Positions 17,716 through 25,939 of a stretch of DNA of 38,845 nucleotides are shown in pieces; the first letter of the stretch is position 1, and each line of letters opens with the position of its first letter. The translations under genes and the position numbers were made by a program. The stretch spans positions 1-38,845 of the forward strand of contig JAPLNB010000177.1 of assembly GCA_026693085.1 (NCBI GenBank), written 5' to 3'. The notes below the pieces were generated by a model. The model ran no database searches. It saw only the letters and a program-made list of their open reading frames with translations, and had not been told where the DNA came from. The stretch comes from Planctomycetota bacterium. GTDB lineage: Bacteria; Planctomycetota; Phycisphaerae; Tepidisphaerales; Tepidisphaeraceae.

Positions 17716-17735
17716 CGTTGGCTCCATGCCCAACG
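17716..17735 (-). terminator. Short hairpin in the convergent gap, possible terminator of the GT39 operon
   Basis: CGTTGG and CCAACG form a perfect 6-bp stem around an 8-base loop, about 95 bp past the glycosyltransferase stop. No T-tract is present. The surrounding bases look faintly tRNA-like but do not fold as a cloverleaf. Confidence 0.25.
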
Positions 17736-17828
17736 GTATGAACCAACCACTCTACCACGTTCAGAAATCCCTCCGCGGATAACGGGTCGAAACCGATCTG
17801 CCGCCAACGCCACGCGAGCCCGCTGTCG

Positions 17829-19793
17829 TTATCCGGCTCTGAGCACGGGCAGTCTCGCCTTCCGCCGCAACGGGTTCGCCTCGTCAACGCTGATGTGGTA
17901 AATCCAGATCGTGTACCCGGCCATCCCCACCGGCCGCAGCTCCCGCAAATAGTCCCAGTCCTTCTCCACGTTATGCAGCCGATTGACTGCCACCGCATGC
18001 CACCCAGGCAATGGCCCCAGTTCCTCCTGCTTGAAGTTGCCCGCGTTTGCCGAATCCGGTCCCACTGGAACTGGCTCGGACTCGATCCCCACCCATCGCG
18101 GGTCGATCAACGGCATCTCATAGGCCAGATGCAGGGGCTTTGCCTCGGGATGCTTCTCCATCCACTCCTTCAGATAGAACAAGTCCTGCCCCCAATCCAC
18201 GCAACTGCTCGCCAAATGCCGATATCCCTGCGTCGGCCCGCCTACAGCCTCGCTGAAGTAGGATAGGCTGTGCGGGTATACCCACAAACTGCTGACTGCC
18301 GACGCCGCCAACGCAACGGCCGCCATCGCTGCAACCCACCGATGCCCCAGCGCCACCGAGCGTGCCACCTTGCTCATCCAGATGAATGCGAATGGGAAAA
18401 TCGGCAGAACATAGCGCAAATGGTGGTTGAATCCCGTCTGCGAACTGACCAGCACCAGAACAGCCCCCAATGGGATCAATAGGAAAAACTCGTTCCCACG
18501 TCCACCCGAATATCCCCTCCCAAGCAACCCCACCCCGATCGCCATCACCACCAGCACCCACGTCCCGACCGGCTCCTTCACCAGCATCGCATACAAGTAG
18601 AAGTACCACCAGCCGCGCTGACGCCACTCACCCCGCAGATACGACCACGTCTGACGCTCAAAGTCTCCCCTTTGCACGTCGATGCCACGCACGTAGTTCT
18701 CAGGCAACGGAATTGGGATCTTGCCCATCCACGAACCGGCAAACCGGTTCCGAACCGCCACCCCCTGGCGCACTTTCTCCGACCAGCCGCCGAGCGACCG
18801 CGAGATGAATTGGTAATCGCCGAGCTGTTTGAATGATCCCTCGAACCCGTACCCAACGTTCAGCAACCACAGGCCAATGACGAGTATGCCAGCGACCTGA
18901 ACACCCTCGCCCCGCCAGTTGCGCGGCTCTTCGTCATGACGCTGCATCCACCGGTGCATCACCCAGGCGATAGGCCAGAGCACGAACAGAATGATCCACG
19001 TTGCCTTAGCCAACTCCGCCACCCCCAGCGCCAATCCCGCGCCCGCCGCGCATGCCCAGGTCGGCTTCCTCAGCCACTTCCAGAACACGTACGCCGCCAA
19101 CACGCCCGTCGCCGCCCCCCCGACGTCCGGCGAGATCAGGTGTCCATGCCCAAGGATGTTCGGCGAGAAAACCCACAACGTCATTGCCACAATCCCCGCG
19201 CATTCTCCGTAGAGATCCCGAGCCCACAAGAAGCATATCCAAGCCCCCAGGAGGCTGAAGGGGATGGCCGTCCACCGCGCCACCGTCAGCAGCCAGTAGT
19301 ATCGCATCCCGTTTGCCTGGGCCAGCCTCCTGCCCACCAAGAATTCGGTGCGGATCTGTGAGTCTGCAATGTACCCGTAGAGTCCGTAATCCAGCACCGG
19401 ATGCATCAGCAGCGCAACCGGCGCACATGCCACCGACCGCACCAGTGGCGGATTCACCGTATACTGATGGAATGCGCCCATCTGCCAATGGGTCAACCCC
19501 GCTGCAAAGTGCCCAACCTCATCCCACGTTGGGCTGTCGCGATAACCCATCCAGGCGAGCAGTCCGGCGTGGCTCAGCAACAGCGAGATAATCGCGGCAA
19601 CAGTTGCCTTTCTCCCAGGCGGGCGCCGATCCGGAGCCGCATGCGGGACAGTCTCACGCCTCTCTTCACAATTGCCTTCAATCAACCCGAGTGCCTTGCG
19701 ACCTTGCCGCTCCCAGGTTGCGACCTTGTGCCTGTCCATCGCCATTTCCCTCACCGGCTCGTGCCCGCCGGCGTTCTCAGATATCGCCGCCAT
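17829..19793 (-). CDS. GT39/ArnT-like polyprenyl-phosphate-dependent glycosyltransferase, integral membrane
   Basis: 654 residues. A cytoplasmic N-terminus of about 65 residues is followed by roughly ten membrane helices. The first extracytoplasmic loop carries the acidic motif SPTWDEVGH, the usual catalytic Asp-Glu of the PMT/ArnT family; the loop after it has VNPPLVR. A large soluble C-terminal part (about 510-654) includes SCVDWGQDLFYLKEW. It probably transfers a sugar from a lipid carrier to an exported acceptor; donor and acceptor are unknown. ATG 19793 has a GGGGGAG site and overlaps the upstream gene by 43 bp; ATG 19745, just after that gene's stop, is the alternative. It is last in the minus-strand operon. 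Confidence 0.85.
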   Translation of the reverse strand: MAAISENAGGHEPVREMAMDRHKVATWERQGRKALGLIEGNCEERRETVPHAAPDRRPPGRKATVAAIISLLLSHAGLLAWMGYRDSPTWDEVGHFAAGLTHWQMGAFHQYTVNPPLVRSVACAPVALLMHPVLDYGLYGYIADSQIRTEFLVGRRLAQANGMRYYWLLTVARWTAIPFSLLGAWICFLWARDLYGECAGIVAMTLWVFSPNILGHGHLISPDVGGAATGVLAAYVFWKWLRKPTWACAAGAGLALGVAELAKATWIILFVLWPIAWVMHRWMQRHDEEPRNWRGEGVQVAGILVIGLWLLNVGYGFEGSFKQLGDYQFISRSLGGWSEKVRQGVAVRNRFAGSWMGKIPIPLPENYVRGIDVQRGDFERQTWSYLRGEWRQRGWWYFYLYAMLVKEPVGTWVLVVMAIGVGLLGRGYSGGRGNEFFLLIPLGAVLVLVSSQTGFNHHLRYVLPIFPFAFIWMSKVARSVALGHRWVAAMAAVALAASAVSSLWVYPHSLSYFSEAVGGPTQGYRHLASSCVDWGQDLFYLKEWMEKHPEAKPLHLAYEMPLIDPRWVGIESEPVPVGPDSANAGNFKQEELGPLPGWHAVAVNRLHNVEKDWDYLRELRPVGMAGYTIWIYHISVDEANPLRRKARLPVLRAG

Positions 19794-20845
19794 AGCACCA
19801 CTCCCCCGGCTATCGCAAAGAGAAGCGAGATGCCAAGCAAGATCATCCGTCGCAGGGTCGAGCCGCTTCGCACGCCGGCCATCTGCCGGACTATGTCCTC
19901 CTCGGTTGCCACCACGACCTCTTTGCCGTTCCAGATCAGTGTCCCTCGCGGATTTCTGGGCACTCGGGCAACCAGCGTATCCGGCGGAACGTTCAGCGTG
20001 ATCGGCTCGAACAGTCGGGGATCAATTGACCTATTGACCGATACCACCTCAATATCGAGATCTTGCTGTCGCACTTGTTTGCCGCCCATAGTGCCGACGT
20101 AATGCACCGTCTTCGGGAACCAGATGTCATCGCGAACATGCTGCACCGTGCACTGCACCGCATCGCTGTGCGGCCCTGTCAGGTCGCTCTTCCAAGTCTT
20201 TTCCATCCGCACGATGCTGTACCCGTACGAAGGAACGGCCCAATAGGCGACCTGCGACCCCGCCTTGGTGCTGAATGACACTTTCCAAGCTTGTTGACCT
20301 TCCCAGGTCACCTGCGCGGCCCTCAGGTCGATGCGCGCCGCGGACCCGACGAAGTACTCCAGGTTGATTTTGTGCCCCGCACGGTACCCGAGTGGATGAA
20401 ACATCAGCTTCAGCGGCTCATGGGGATAGCAGTCAACCGAGCGCTGCACATCTGCCGCATCTTTCATCACCAGTGCATAGCCCTTCGAGTTTGGGAGCTT
20501 CTTGTCGCAGTACCAGTAATAGTGCTCATCTCCGAATATCTGCGTGGTCACAACATCGCCGTTCTTCTCCTCCTCCCGGACACGCAACGGGTCGAAATAC
20601 GTGGTGAGCACCCAGTCTGTGCGTCGCCCCGTCTGATTGTCTATGTAGAAGTACTTTATTCGAAAGTGCCCCGTCGCGATCGCTCGGCGATGCGAAAGGA
20701 TTGCCTCCTCAAGCTCCTTGATCTGACCCGGCACGGCAGCCGGTGGGTCCGCGGAACCACCGGCCGCCGCATGCAGGTCGGCAGCCAGCAACAGGCATAC
20801 GCACAGCAACAGGCATGCACACCGAGCCAAGGTAGTCAGTGTCAT
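19751..20845 (-). CDS. Exported protein of unknown function with C-terminal membrane anchor
   Basis: The chosen start gives 364 residues beginning directly with a signal peptide (MTLTTLARCACLLLCVCLLL) behind AAGGGTG. The mature part is mostly beta-rich, with alternating charged and aromatic residues (GHFRIKYFYIDNQTGRRTDW; FPKTVHYVGTMGG), loosely like LolA/LolB-type outer-membrane-lipoprotein carrier folds. A single hydrophobic helix near the end (MILLGISLLFAIAGGVVL) is followed by Arg-rich residues, so the C-terminus should anchor in the inner membrane with the domain outside. I recognise no named family. Its position between the Cys-rich protein and the GT39 enzyme suggests a role in envelope assembly. 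Confidence 0.7.
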   Translation of the reverse strand: MTLTTLARCACLLLCVCLLLAADLHAAAGGSADPPAAVPGQIKELEEAILSHRRAIATGHFRIKYFYIDNQTGRRTDWVLTTYFDPLRVREEEKNGDVVTTQIFGDEHYYWYCDKKLPNSKGYALVMKDAADVQRSVDCYPHEPLKLMFHPLGYRAGHKINLEYFVGSAARIDLRAAQVTWEGQQAWKVSFSTKAGSQVAYWAVPSYGYSIVRMEKTWKSDLTGPHSDAVQCTVQHVRDDIWFPKTVHYVGTMGGKQVRQQDLDIEVVSVNRSIDPRLFEPITLNVPPDTLVARVPRNPRGTLIWNGKEVVVATEEDIVRQMAGVRSGSTLRRMILLGISLLFAIAGGVVLWRRYLRTPAGTSR

Positions 20846-20991
20846 AGGTTCACCCTTTGCGTCCAATGGCAATAAAGCCTCTCTGGCGGACCATTACGCG
20901 ATCCACAAATACGCGCCATATGCCTCATCGCGCAGCCACATCACTGCGGCCGATTCCCGGAGACCGCCCCCGGGCTTGACAAGAGTCCAAC

Positions 20992-21372
20992 TCAGCAGGC
21001 CTGGCTCCTGTACGTCTGCCTGTCTTCATAGCGAAAGGGCTCACCTTCTTCGGCTAGGCAGCCGAAGTCTTCGTCGTAATAGCACTCTCTTTCGGTCCAA
21101 CATCTCAGCGGCGACCCGAACTTATAGGCGGCTTGTCCCTTAGAATATGAGGTCTCGAAGTCCTGCGTTTCCGCGTACTTCCCGTTGTTCGCACTGCAGC
21201 CGTTCTGACTGCGACCTTCACAAGGCTGCCTGGGTACGCATAGCACGGTGTTCGGCCCGGTGTCGGGACACGACCCGAACACCTCGCTGGCTACCACGAA
21301 CCACGTGATCACTGGGATCGCCAGCACAGCACCCAGCACCGTCATGTGATACAAACGCTTTGGTCGACACAT
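20992..21372 (-). CDS. Small membrane-anchored Cys-rich exported protein
   Basis: 126 residues from ATG 21372, chosen because GGAGG lies six bases upstream. The N-terminus (CRPKRLYHMTVLGAVLAIPV) is a basic stretch and one membrane helix or uncleaved signal. The roughly 95-residue outside part has eight Cys (plus one at residue 2), an even number that suits four disulfides, along with many Tyr, Glu and Asp. No known fold was recognised. It lies 69 bp after the DUF1573 gene in an operon that begins with a MauE-thioredoxin fusion, so it may be a client of that redox protein (inference). Confidence 0.65.
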   Translation of the reverse strand: MCRPKRLYHMTVLGAVLAIPVITWFVVASEVFGSCPDTGPNTVLCVPRQPCEGRSQNGCSANNGKYAETQDFETSYSKGQAAYKFGSPLRCWTERECYYDEDFGCLAEEGEPFRYEDRQTYRSQAC

Positions 21373-21441
21373 ATCGAACCTCCGGTAAATGACCTCGCGG
21401 CAGTTCTTCAAGAGAACACCTCTCGAAGCCCTGCCGATTCT

Positions 21442-22140
21442 TCATCGCTTCTCTCGCTTCCTCAGAACATAGACGGGAACGCTGATCAGCTTCTCCGTTT
21501 TCCAGGTGGTCTCCAGATGCAGAGGAACAGACCCCTCGTTGTCCTGCCACTGCGACGAATCGAACGCCACATCGAACGTGAAGCCATCCTCGCCTCGCCG
21601 CACCTTAAACGCGCGGTGCTCGCACGCGATTTCCTTCACCTTCACACTCGGTTCGGCGGATATCACCCGGAACCGCTGGGTCTGGGAGCGCCCCATCGTG
21701 AATTCCATATCCGCCGGCTCAATGCTCACCACGGCGTCCACCTTCGCTCGCAGCACACAGGTCAGGGCCTGTTCTTCCCCCTGTTGCGCCTTGTAGATGA
21801 TCCTGAAAAAGGAGACGAATTTGCCTCGCCGCCCGCGCGCATCCACCACGCAGGTGACGGCGACCGATTCATTCCGTCCGAGTGTTTTCTTCGGCAGCGT
21901 CACGTCGGTGCATCCGCAACTCTTTGTGATGCCAAGGAACTCGATCTCTCGCTTGGTCCTGTTCGTCACCTTGAACGTGTGCGTCAGCGTTCCCGGCTTC
22001 ACCGTGCCGAAGTCGTGTTCCGCCGAATCGGCCACGAGTTCTCTGACCGCCAGCCGCCCAGCGCTGAGCGCCAGATACGAGAAGCAGATCGAAGCGCCCA
22101 GTGAGCCTACGATCAGGATGATTGGCACATACCGGCGCAT
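21442..22140 (-). CDS. DUF1573-domain exported protein
   Basis: 232 residues with AAGGAGA eight bases before the ATG. An N-terminal hydrophobic helix (IILIVGSLGASICFSYLAL) exports or anchors it. Residues about 38-90 match DUF1573, an Ig-like (ASPM/SPD-2/Hydin-type) fold: HDFGTVKPGTLTHTFKVTNR and GITKSCGCTDVTLP. A second beta-sandwich-like half follows to the Arg/Lys-rich end. The SCGC pair is typical of the family. DUF1573 proteins often occur beside MauE/DoxX-type proteins in planctomycetes and Bacteroidota; their function is not established. The gene starts 28 bp after the MauE fusion. Confidence 0.88.
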   Translation of the reverse strand: MRRYVPIILIVGSLGASICFSYLALSAGRLAVRELVADSAEHDFGTVKPGTLTHTFKVTNRTKREIEFLGITKSCGCTDVTLPKKTLGRNESVAVTCVVDARGRRGKFVSFFRIIYKAQQGEEQALTCVLRAKVDAVVSIEPADMEFTMGRSQTQRFRVISAEPSVKVKEIACEHRAFKVRRGEDGFTFDVAFDSSQWQDNEGSVPLHLETTWKTEKLISVPVYVLRKREKR

Positions 22141-22168
22141 CGACCGCTCTCCTTCCTCGCCCGCTTCT

Positions 22169-22898
22169 TCACCGCAGGTGAATCCCCACGACCAGCCCGT
22201 CGCGTAACTGAAGCACGGTCGGTACTTCCCCCGCCCACACCGCCGACGACCGCAGCGAGCCTAGAAAGCACCCCGGGAACCTCTTGCCCCTAGCCTCGGC
22301 TTGCACGATCCCCACATCAACCAGCGCCGTCCTCGCGGAATCCGCGCCTCCGCTCACTCCGCTCGGCGTTGCCACAGCCCCCTCCCACCTGGACATGAAT
22401 CGTGCACACTTGCCGCAGTCATGGTCATACACGATGATCGTCCACGAGCCTTCGGCCATGCGCGAACCATCCTTGAAGACGACATGATCCAGAAGCGGGC
22501 ATCTCCTCCCCGCCCAACCCCTTGGGTCCAGAACGACCGCTCGTGATGCAGCTCCCCCCAAGCCTTCCAAACCCAATCCCGGGACCGAATAGCCCATCAT
22601 CCAAAAGGATAATGCCGGGGAAATCACCAGGAATGCGGACAATGCCAAGCTTAGGCGCATCGCAGACGACGACCCCGTATCCGCCTTCGGCCGCCATCGC
22701 CACAGCGCCGCCCCCATCCCTAGATCAAATGTCGCCGTAATCCCCGGATGAACCGGGACTCGTCCGAAACACCCGCACGTGGACTCGCCCCCGATCAGTC
22801 GCCACAGCGCCACTCCTGCAAACGCCGTCACCAACGCCAGGGCGGCTCGTCTGGCCCATATCCGGCAGACATCGCAGACAAGCCACCCTGCAAATAAG
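22169..22898 (-). pseudogene. 3' part of a MauE-thioredoxin-like fusion gene split by the IS1595 transposon
   Basis: This piece begins at the transposon target site and continues in frame from the 5' piece at 25978-26186. Rejoined across one target copy, the gene encodes 312 residues. The MauE-type (methylamine utilisation, DoxX-like) membrane domain continues here with LFAGWLVCDVCR, ALWRLIGGESTCGCFGRVPV and DLGMGAALWRW. After another membrane helix comes an exported thioredoxin-like segment: DPRGWAGRRCPLLDHV, then IIVYDHDCGKCARFMSRWEG with a CxxC (CGKC). MauE-like proteins are linked to periplasmic disulfide chemistry. An apparent frame running up to 23053 is an artefact through the transposon end. 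Downstream operon genes look intact. Confidence 0.88.
22891..22898. repeat. Target-site duplication, left copy (CAAATAAG)
   Basis: Eight bases identical to 25970-25977, directly flanking the transposon; 8 bp is the length known for the IS1595 family. Confidence 0.92.
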
Positions 22899-22929
22899 GG
22901 TAATAACATACTTGAGTAAGTAGGACGCC
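22899..22929 (+). repeat. Left terminal inverted repeat of the IS1595 transposon
   Basis: It begins GGTAATAACATACTTGAG and ends GGACGCC just before the DUF262 ATG at 22930. Over the first 23 bases it differs from the right end at two positions, then aligns with a one-base gap through ACGCC. Confidence 0.92.
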
Positions 22930-24090
22930 ATGGGTACATTATCGTTTGTCGATGCTCAAGCTGCGCGCCTTGACAACTACTGGGCAAAGTGGACAAGGGA
23001 CGAAGCGGGCGACATTTCACGGGAGCACCCGATGAAGGTATGGCAGACGGCACGTACGCAATACAAGGTGAGCGATTTCATCACTTGGCAGAGAGATGGA
23101 TCGCTCATCTTGAGTCCGAAGTTCCAGCGGCGCCCCGTATGGAAGCCGGGCGCGAAATCCTATCTGCTTGATACTATCATAAGGGGGCTGCCGATTCCTA
23201 TCATTTTTCTCCGCGAGCTACGGTCGGACCTGAAAACATTTAAGCCACAGCGGGAGGTTGTTGATGGGCAGCAGAGAATTCGTACATTGATATCGTTTGT
23301 TGCTCCGAACATTCTTCCGCATCGGACGGCACACGATGAATTTCAGATCAGTAAAGTACATAATAAGGAATATGGCGATAAGTCGTTCCGTGACTTGCCG
23401 GCCGAGATCCAGAATCAGATTTTGGACTACCAGTTCAGCGTTCATGTTTTTCCGTCCGATACCGGGGATTCAGAAATACTCCAGATATTTGCGAGAATGA
23501 ACGCAACGGGCGTAAAGTTAAATGCGCAAGAACTGAGAAATGCTGAGTTCTTCGGAGAATATAAGACGCTTGCATATGCATTGGCGGCAGAGCAGCTTAA
23601 ACGGTGGGAAGACTGGGATATTTTCAACGCAGACCACATCGCGCGTATGGCGGAAGTGGAATTGACCAGCGAGTTCATGGTTTTGATCTTGAAGGGCGTA
23701 TCCGAAAAGCGCGCCAAGACAATCACAGATCCGTACAGGGATTATGACAAGACGTTTGACGCTGGGCCTGAGGTGGCCAAGCGATTTCGGCAGGTCTTTG
23801 AGGCGATCAATGAACTATTTGCGGCAGAGGCAGCGACAAGCTTTCACAGGCGGACACTCTTCTACGCGCTCTTTGGGGCGGTGTATGACTTGCAGTTTGG
23901 GCTTGAATCTCCATTAAAGCCCATGAAGGCAAAGCCGCTGATTCAAAAGGATATAGAACACATCAGAGCGGCAGGCAAGAAAATTGCAATTTCGCAAGCT
24001 CCAGATGACATCATGGCCGCCACGACCCGGCGAACATCTCATGTGCGTGAGCGCAAATCATTAATCGAATACGTGAAAGGGGGAAAATGA
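22930..24090 (+). CDS. DUF262-family (GmrSD N-terminal / ParB-like nuclease fold) protein, transposon passenger
   Basis: 386 residues if started at 22930, directly after the terminal repeat. ATG 23032 (MKVWQTARTQ) has a better ribosome site (GGGAG, six bases) and keeps the whole domain. DUF262 hallmarks are present: LSPKFQRRPVWKP (about 61-73), VVDGQQRIRTL with the DGQQR motif at 112-116, and IFARMNATGVKLNAQELRNA with the FxRxNxxGxxL motif (about 187-197). DUF262 is the NTPase/nuclease-like half of GmrS/GmrD type IV restriction enzymes and of other antiphage proteins. The DUF1524 His-Me nuclease domain that often follows is absent; the C-terminal half is helical. The HEPN gene follows after three bases, so they are co-expressed. 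Likely a defence or toxin-type module (inference). Confidence 0.85.
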   Translation: MGTLSFVDAQAARLDNYWAKWTRDEAGDISREHPMKVWQTARTQYKVSDFITWQRDGSLILSPKFQRRPVWKPGAKSYLLDTIIRGLPIPIIFLRELRSDLKTFKPQREVVDGQQRIRTLISFVAPNILPHRTAHDEFQISKVHNKEYGDKSFRDLPAEIQNQILDYQFSVHVFPSDTGDSEILQIFARMNATGVKLNAQELRNAEFFGEYKTLAYALAAEQLKRWEDWDIFNADHIARMAEVELTSEFMVLILKGVSEKRAKTITDPYRDYDKTFDAGPEVAKRFRQVFEAINELFAAEAATSFHRRTLFYALFGAVYDLQFGLESPLKPMKAKPLIQKDIEHIRAAGKKIAISQAPDDIMAATTRRTSHVRERKSLIEYVKGGK

Positions 24091-24093
24091 TCG

Positions 24094-24696
24094 ATGCCTC
24101 ACGTAGCGTTAACGGCCTTTCACAAAAGGCTGCGTAATCTCGAAATTAGTCGCGTGAGAATCGAGAACTTGTACCTATCTCGCATTATCAGGCTCCGCGA
24201 CGTACATGTGGTCTATGAAGCGTTGTTTTTGCGTGGCGTTGTCGGATTTGAAGGGTTCTGCGATGCGTTGTTCTCCGCGATCCTCGAAAAGAAGATTCGG
24301 TATAAGAGGTTCCGGGTCGCATTGCGCGTAACCGCCAAACCCGACGTGTTTCGAGAGGTGTTGTTGCAGGGGGATCGTTACCTAACGTGGCTTCCCTACC
24401 GTGAGACAGAAAAACGCGCCAACCTGTATTTAGAAGATGGCAGGCCGTTTACTGTCCTTGACGATGGCGAGAAATCGAAACTTAGCACTATCACCACTAT
24501 TCGCAATGCCATTGCGCACGTCAGTGACTACGCACTCAATCAATTTACGAGACTCATTGAGAACAAAAACCTACCTCCAAGATGGCGGACACCGGCGGCA
24601 TACCTTCGGGCACAACTCAGAAATCAGCCAGCACAAAATTACTTCCAAGTATATATGGCCGAACTTGGGGCCATGGCCGCGAAGATATGCGCATGA
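24094..24696 (+). CDS. HEPN-like protein paired with DUF262 (putative RNase or partner)
   Basis: 200 residues from ATG 24094, three bases after the DUF262 stop, with an AGGGGG site inside the end of that gene. It is mostly helical. TTIRNAIAHVSDYALNQFTR contains the HEPN Rx4H signature (Arg137, His142), the catalytic pair of many HEPN ribonucleases in toxin-antitoxin and antiphage systems. The first half (LRNLEISRVRIENLYLSRII; VGFEGFCDALFSAIL) fits HEPN helix one of the MAE_28990-like type, a family I recall being coded next to DUF262. That family name is from memory and unverified. Possible roles are an RNase effector controlled by DUF262, or an adaptor. It converges with the small basic ORF five bases away. 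Confidence 0.7.
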   Translation: MPHVALTAFHKRLRNLEISRVRIENLYLSRIIRLRDVHVVYEALFLRGVVGFEGFCDALFSAILEKKIRYKRFRVALRVTAKPDVFREVLLQGDRYLTWLPYRETEKRANLYLEDGRPFTVLDDGEKSKLSTITTIRNAIAHVSDYALNQFTRLIENKNLPPRWRTPAAYLRAQLRNQPAQNYFQVYMAELGAMAAKICA

Positions 24697-24701
24697 CTAC
24701 G

Positions 24702-24878
24702 CTACCGCTTTTTTCTCTTTGATGCCGTGCTGCGCGCACCTGCTACTGCGTGCTTCATCTTCTCCGTTTCCTTCTTTGGGACCGCGAGTATGCGTCTCCC
24801 AAAACCTTCCAACTTGCGCATGGCGTCTACTGCGTTCTCAACCTCGAAGTGGGCTGGGTGCTCTTTGGGATTTGGCAT
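24702..24878 (-). CDS. Small basic protein downstream of the transposase
   Basis: 58 residues from ATG 24878 (MPNPKEHPAHFEVENAVDAM), ending in a Lys/Arg-rich tail (RSTASKRKKR). It starts 23 bp after the transposase stop. The spacer holds TGCTATAAT, an extended -10-like sequence, and a TGGAG close to the ATG, so it may have its own promoter. Short basic ORFs with an RKLxxxxRRxLxVPK-like core occur beside ISXO2/IS1595 transposases (from memory). It could be a transposition accessory factor or an antitoxin-like element for the convergent DUF262-HEPN pair. Confidence 0.6.
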   Translation of the reverse strand: MPNPKEHPAHFEVENAVDAMRKLEGFGRRILAVPKKETEKMKHAVAGARSTASKRKKR

Positions 24879-24901
24879 CGCTCCATTATAGCAAGTGCGG
24901 A

Positions 24902-25921
24902 TCAATTAGGCAGGTTTGCGTTTGCCACGCCGCTGTCGTTGCTTGTTGGGTGCAACTCCAGATCGCCCGTCAGACCCTTGTACGTCAGCCGCTTGCCGGT
25001 CATGCCCCGCAGGGCCAGCCTGAACCGATCGCCATCTTCGACTTCTCGGTTGTTGAACCGGAAGCACTCGGAATCCAGATAGCGGAACAGATGGAACGGC
25101 TCGACAGAAATGTGCGTCCCTTTGATGCACCTTTTGAAGAGCGCCCAGAAGTTCTCCATTCCGTTCGTGTGAATGTTGCCGTTGACGTAGGCTTCCGCGT
25201 GATTGATGACGCCGTGAACGTATTCCGAGCTGATGCCAGTATAGCCAGCATGCTCATCCGTAAAGACCTCTGCGCCCGGCTCGACATTGTGACGGATGAT
25301 CGGATGGAGAGTCTCTTTCCGCGTGTCCGGAATAACGGTCGCCCGAACTTGACTGCACTTTTTGCCGCCATGCCGCTCCAGCAGACCCATCACAACCGTT
25401 TTGCCGCTGCCGCCGGTTCCGGTGATTACCTTGTCCCGTCGGCTCTTGTGCATGTTGCGGGCCAGTCCGCCGATGAACGTTTCATCGACTTCTACGCCCG
25501 CGCCGCCTGCGCCGCCGATCTTGACGGAGCCTTCCGACTGCATGGCAAGCCGGATGCGATGTTGCATAAACCAAGCGGACTTCTGGGTGATACCGAGAGC
25601 CCGATGGATTTCGTAACTGCTGATGGAATTCTTGGCGTTTGCCTCAAGCCAGAACGCTACGGCCCATTTATCCAGTCCGAGCGGGCTGTCTTCCATGATC
25701 GTTCCAACCTTCACGGTAAACTGGCGGCGGGGATGCTTGTTCTTGCACTCCCAACGGCGGTATTTGGCGAGGAACTTCACGTCTATACTGTCGCAAGCCG
25801 GGCATCGGACAACGCCATCGGGCCAACGCATCTTCGTGAAGAACGCATGGGCAACGTCAAGATCGGAAAAGTAGCGAACGGATTCGAGGAGGGTTTTCGG
25901 GTAGTTGTGTTCGGTGTTCAT
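24902..25921 (-). CDS. IS1595-family (ISXO2-like) DDE transposase
   Basis: 339 residues from ATG 25921; a GTG nine codons upstream lies in the terminal repeat. N-terminal zinc ribbon: RCPACDS (Cys40, Cys43) with WECKNKHPRRQFTVK. An HTH-like region follows (NSISSYEIHRALGITQKSAW), then the catalytic core: first Asp in VEVDETFIGG, second in FTDEHAGY, and the third acidic or Asn position in NGMENFWALFKR. The gene is complete and reads inward from the right terminal repeat, so the transposon may still be active. Confidence 0.93.
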   Translation of the reverse strand: MNTEHNYPKTLLESVRYFSDLDVAHAFFTKMRWPDGVVRCPACDSIDVKFLAKYRRWECKNKHPRRQFTVKVGTIMEDSPLGLDKWAVAFWLEANAKNSISSYEIHRALGITQKSAWFMQHRIRLAMQSEGSVKIGGAGGAGVEVDETFIGGLARNMHKSRRDKVITGTGGSGKTVVMGLLERHGGKKCSQVRATVIPDTRKETLHPIIRHNVEPGAEVFTDEHAGYTGISSEYVHGVINHAEAYVNGNIHTNGMENFWALFKRCIKGTHISVEPFHLFRYLDSECFRFNNREVEDGDRFRLALRGMTGKRLTYKGLTGDLELHPTSNDSGVANANLPN

Positions 25922-25939
25922 GCCCGAATTATGACACAA

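Noticed and set aside
17670..17760. tRNA-like bases between the HEAT-repeat and GT39 genes (TTCGACT, TGGTAGAGTGG on the complement)
   Set aside because: I could not fold acceptor, D, anticodon and T arms together; only isolated hairpins form.
22899..23053. Apparent N-terminal extension of the MauE-like 3' piece up to 23053
   Set aside because: It runs through the transposon end and the DUF262 gene; the true N-terminus is at 25978-26186.
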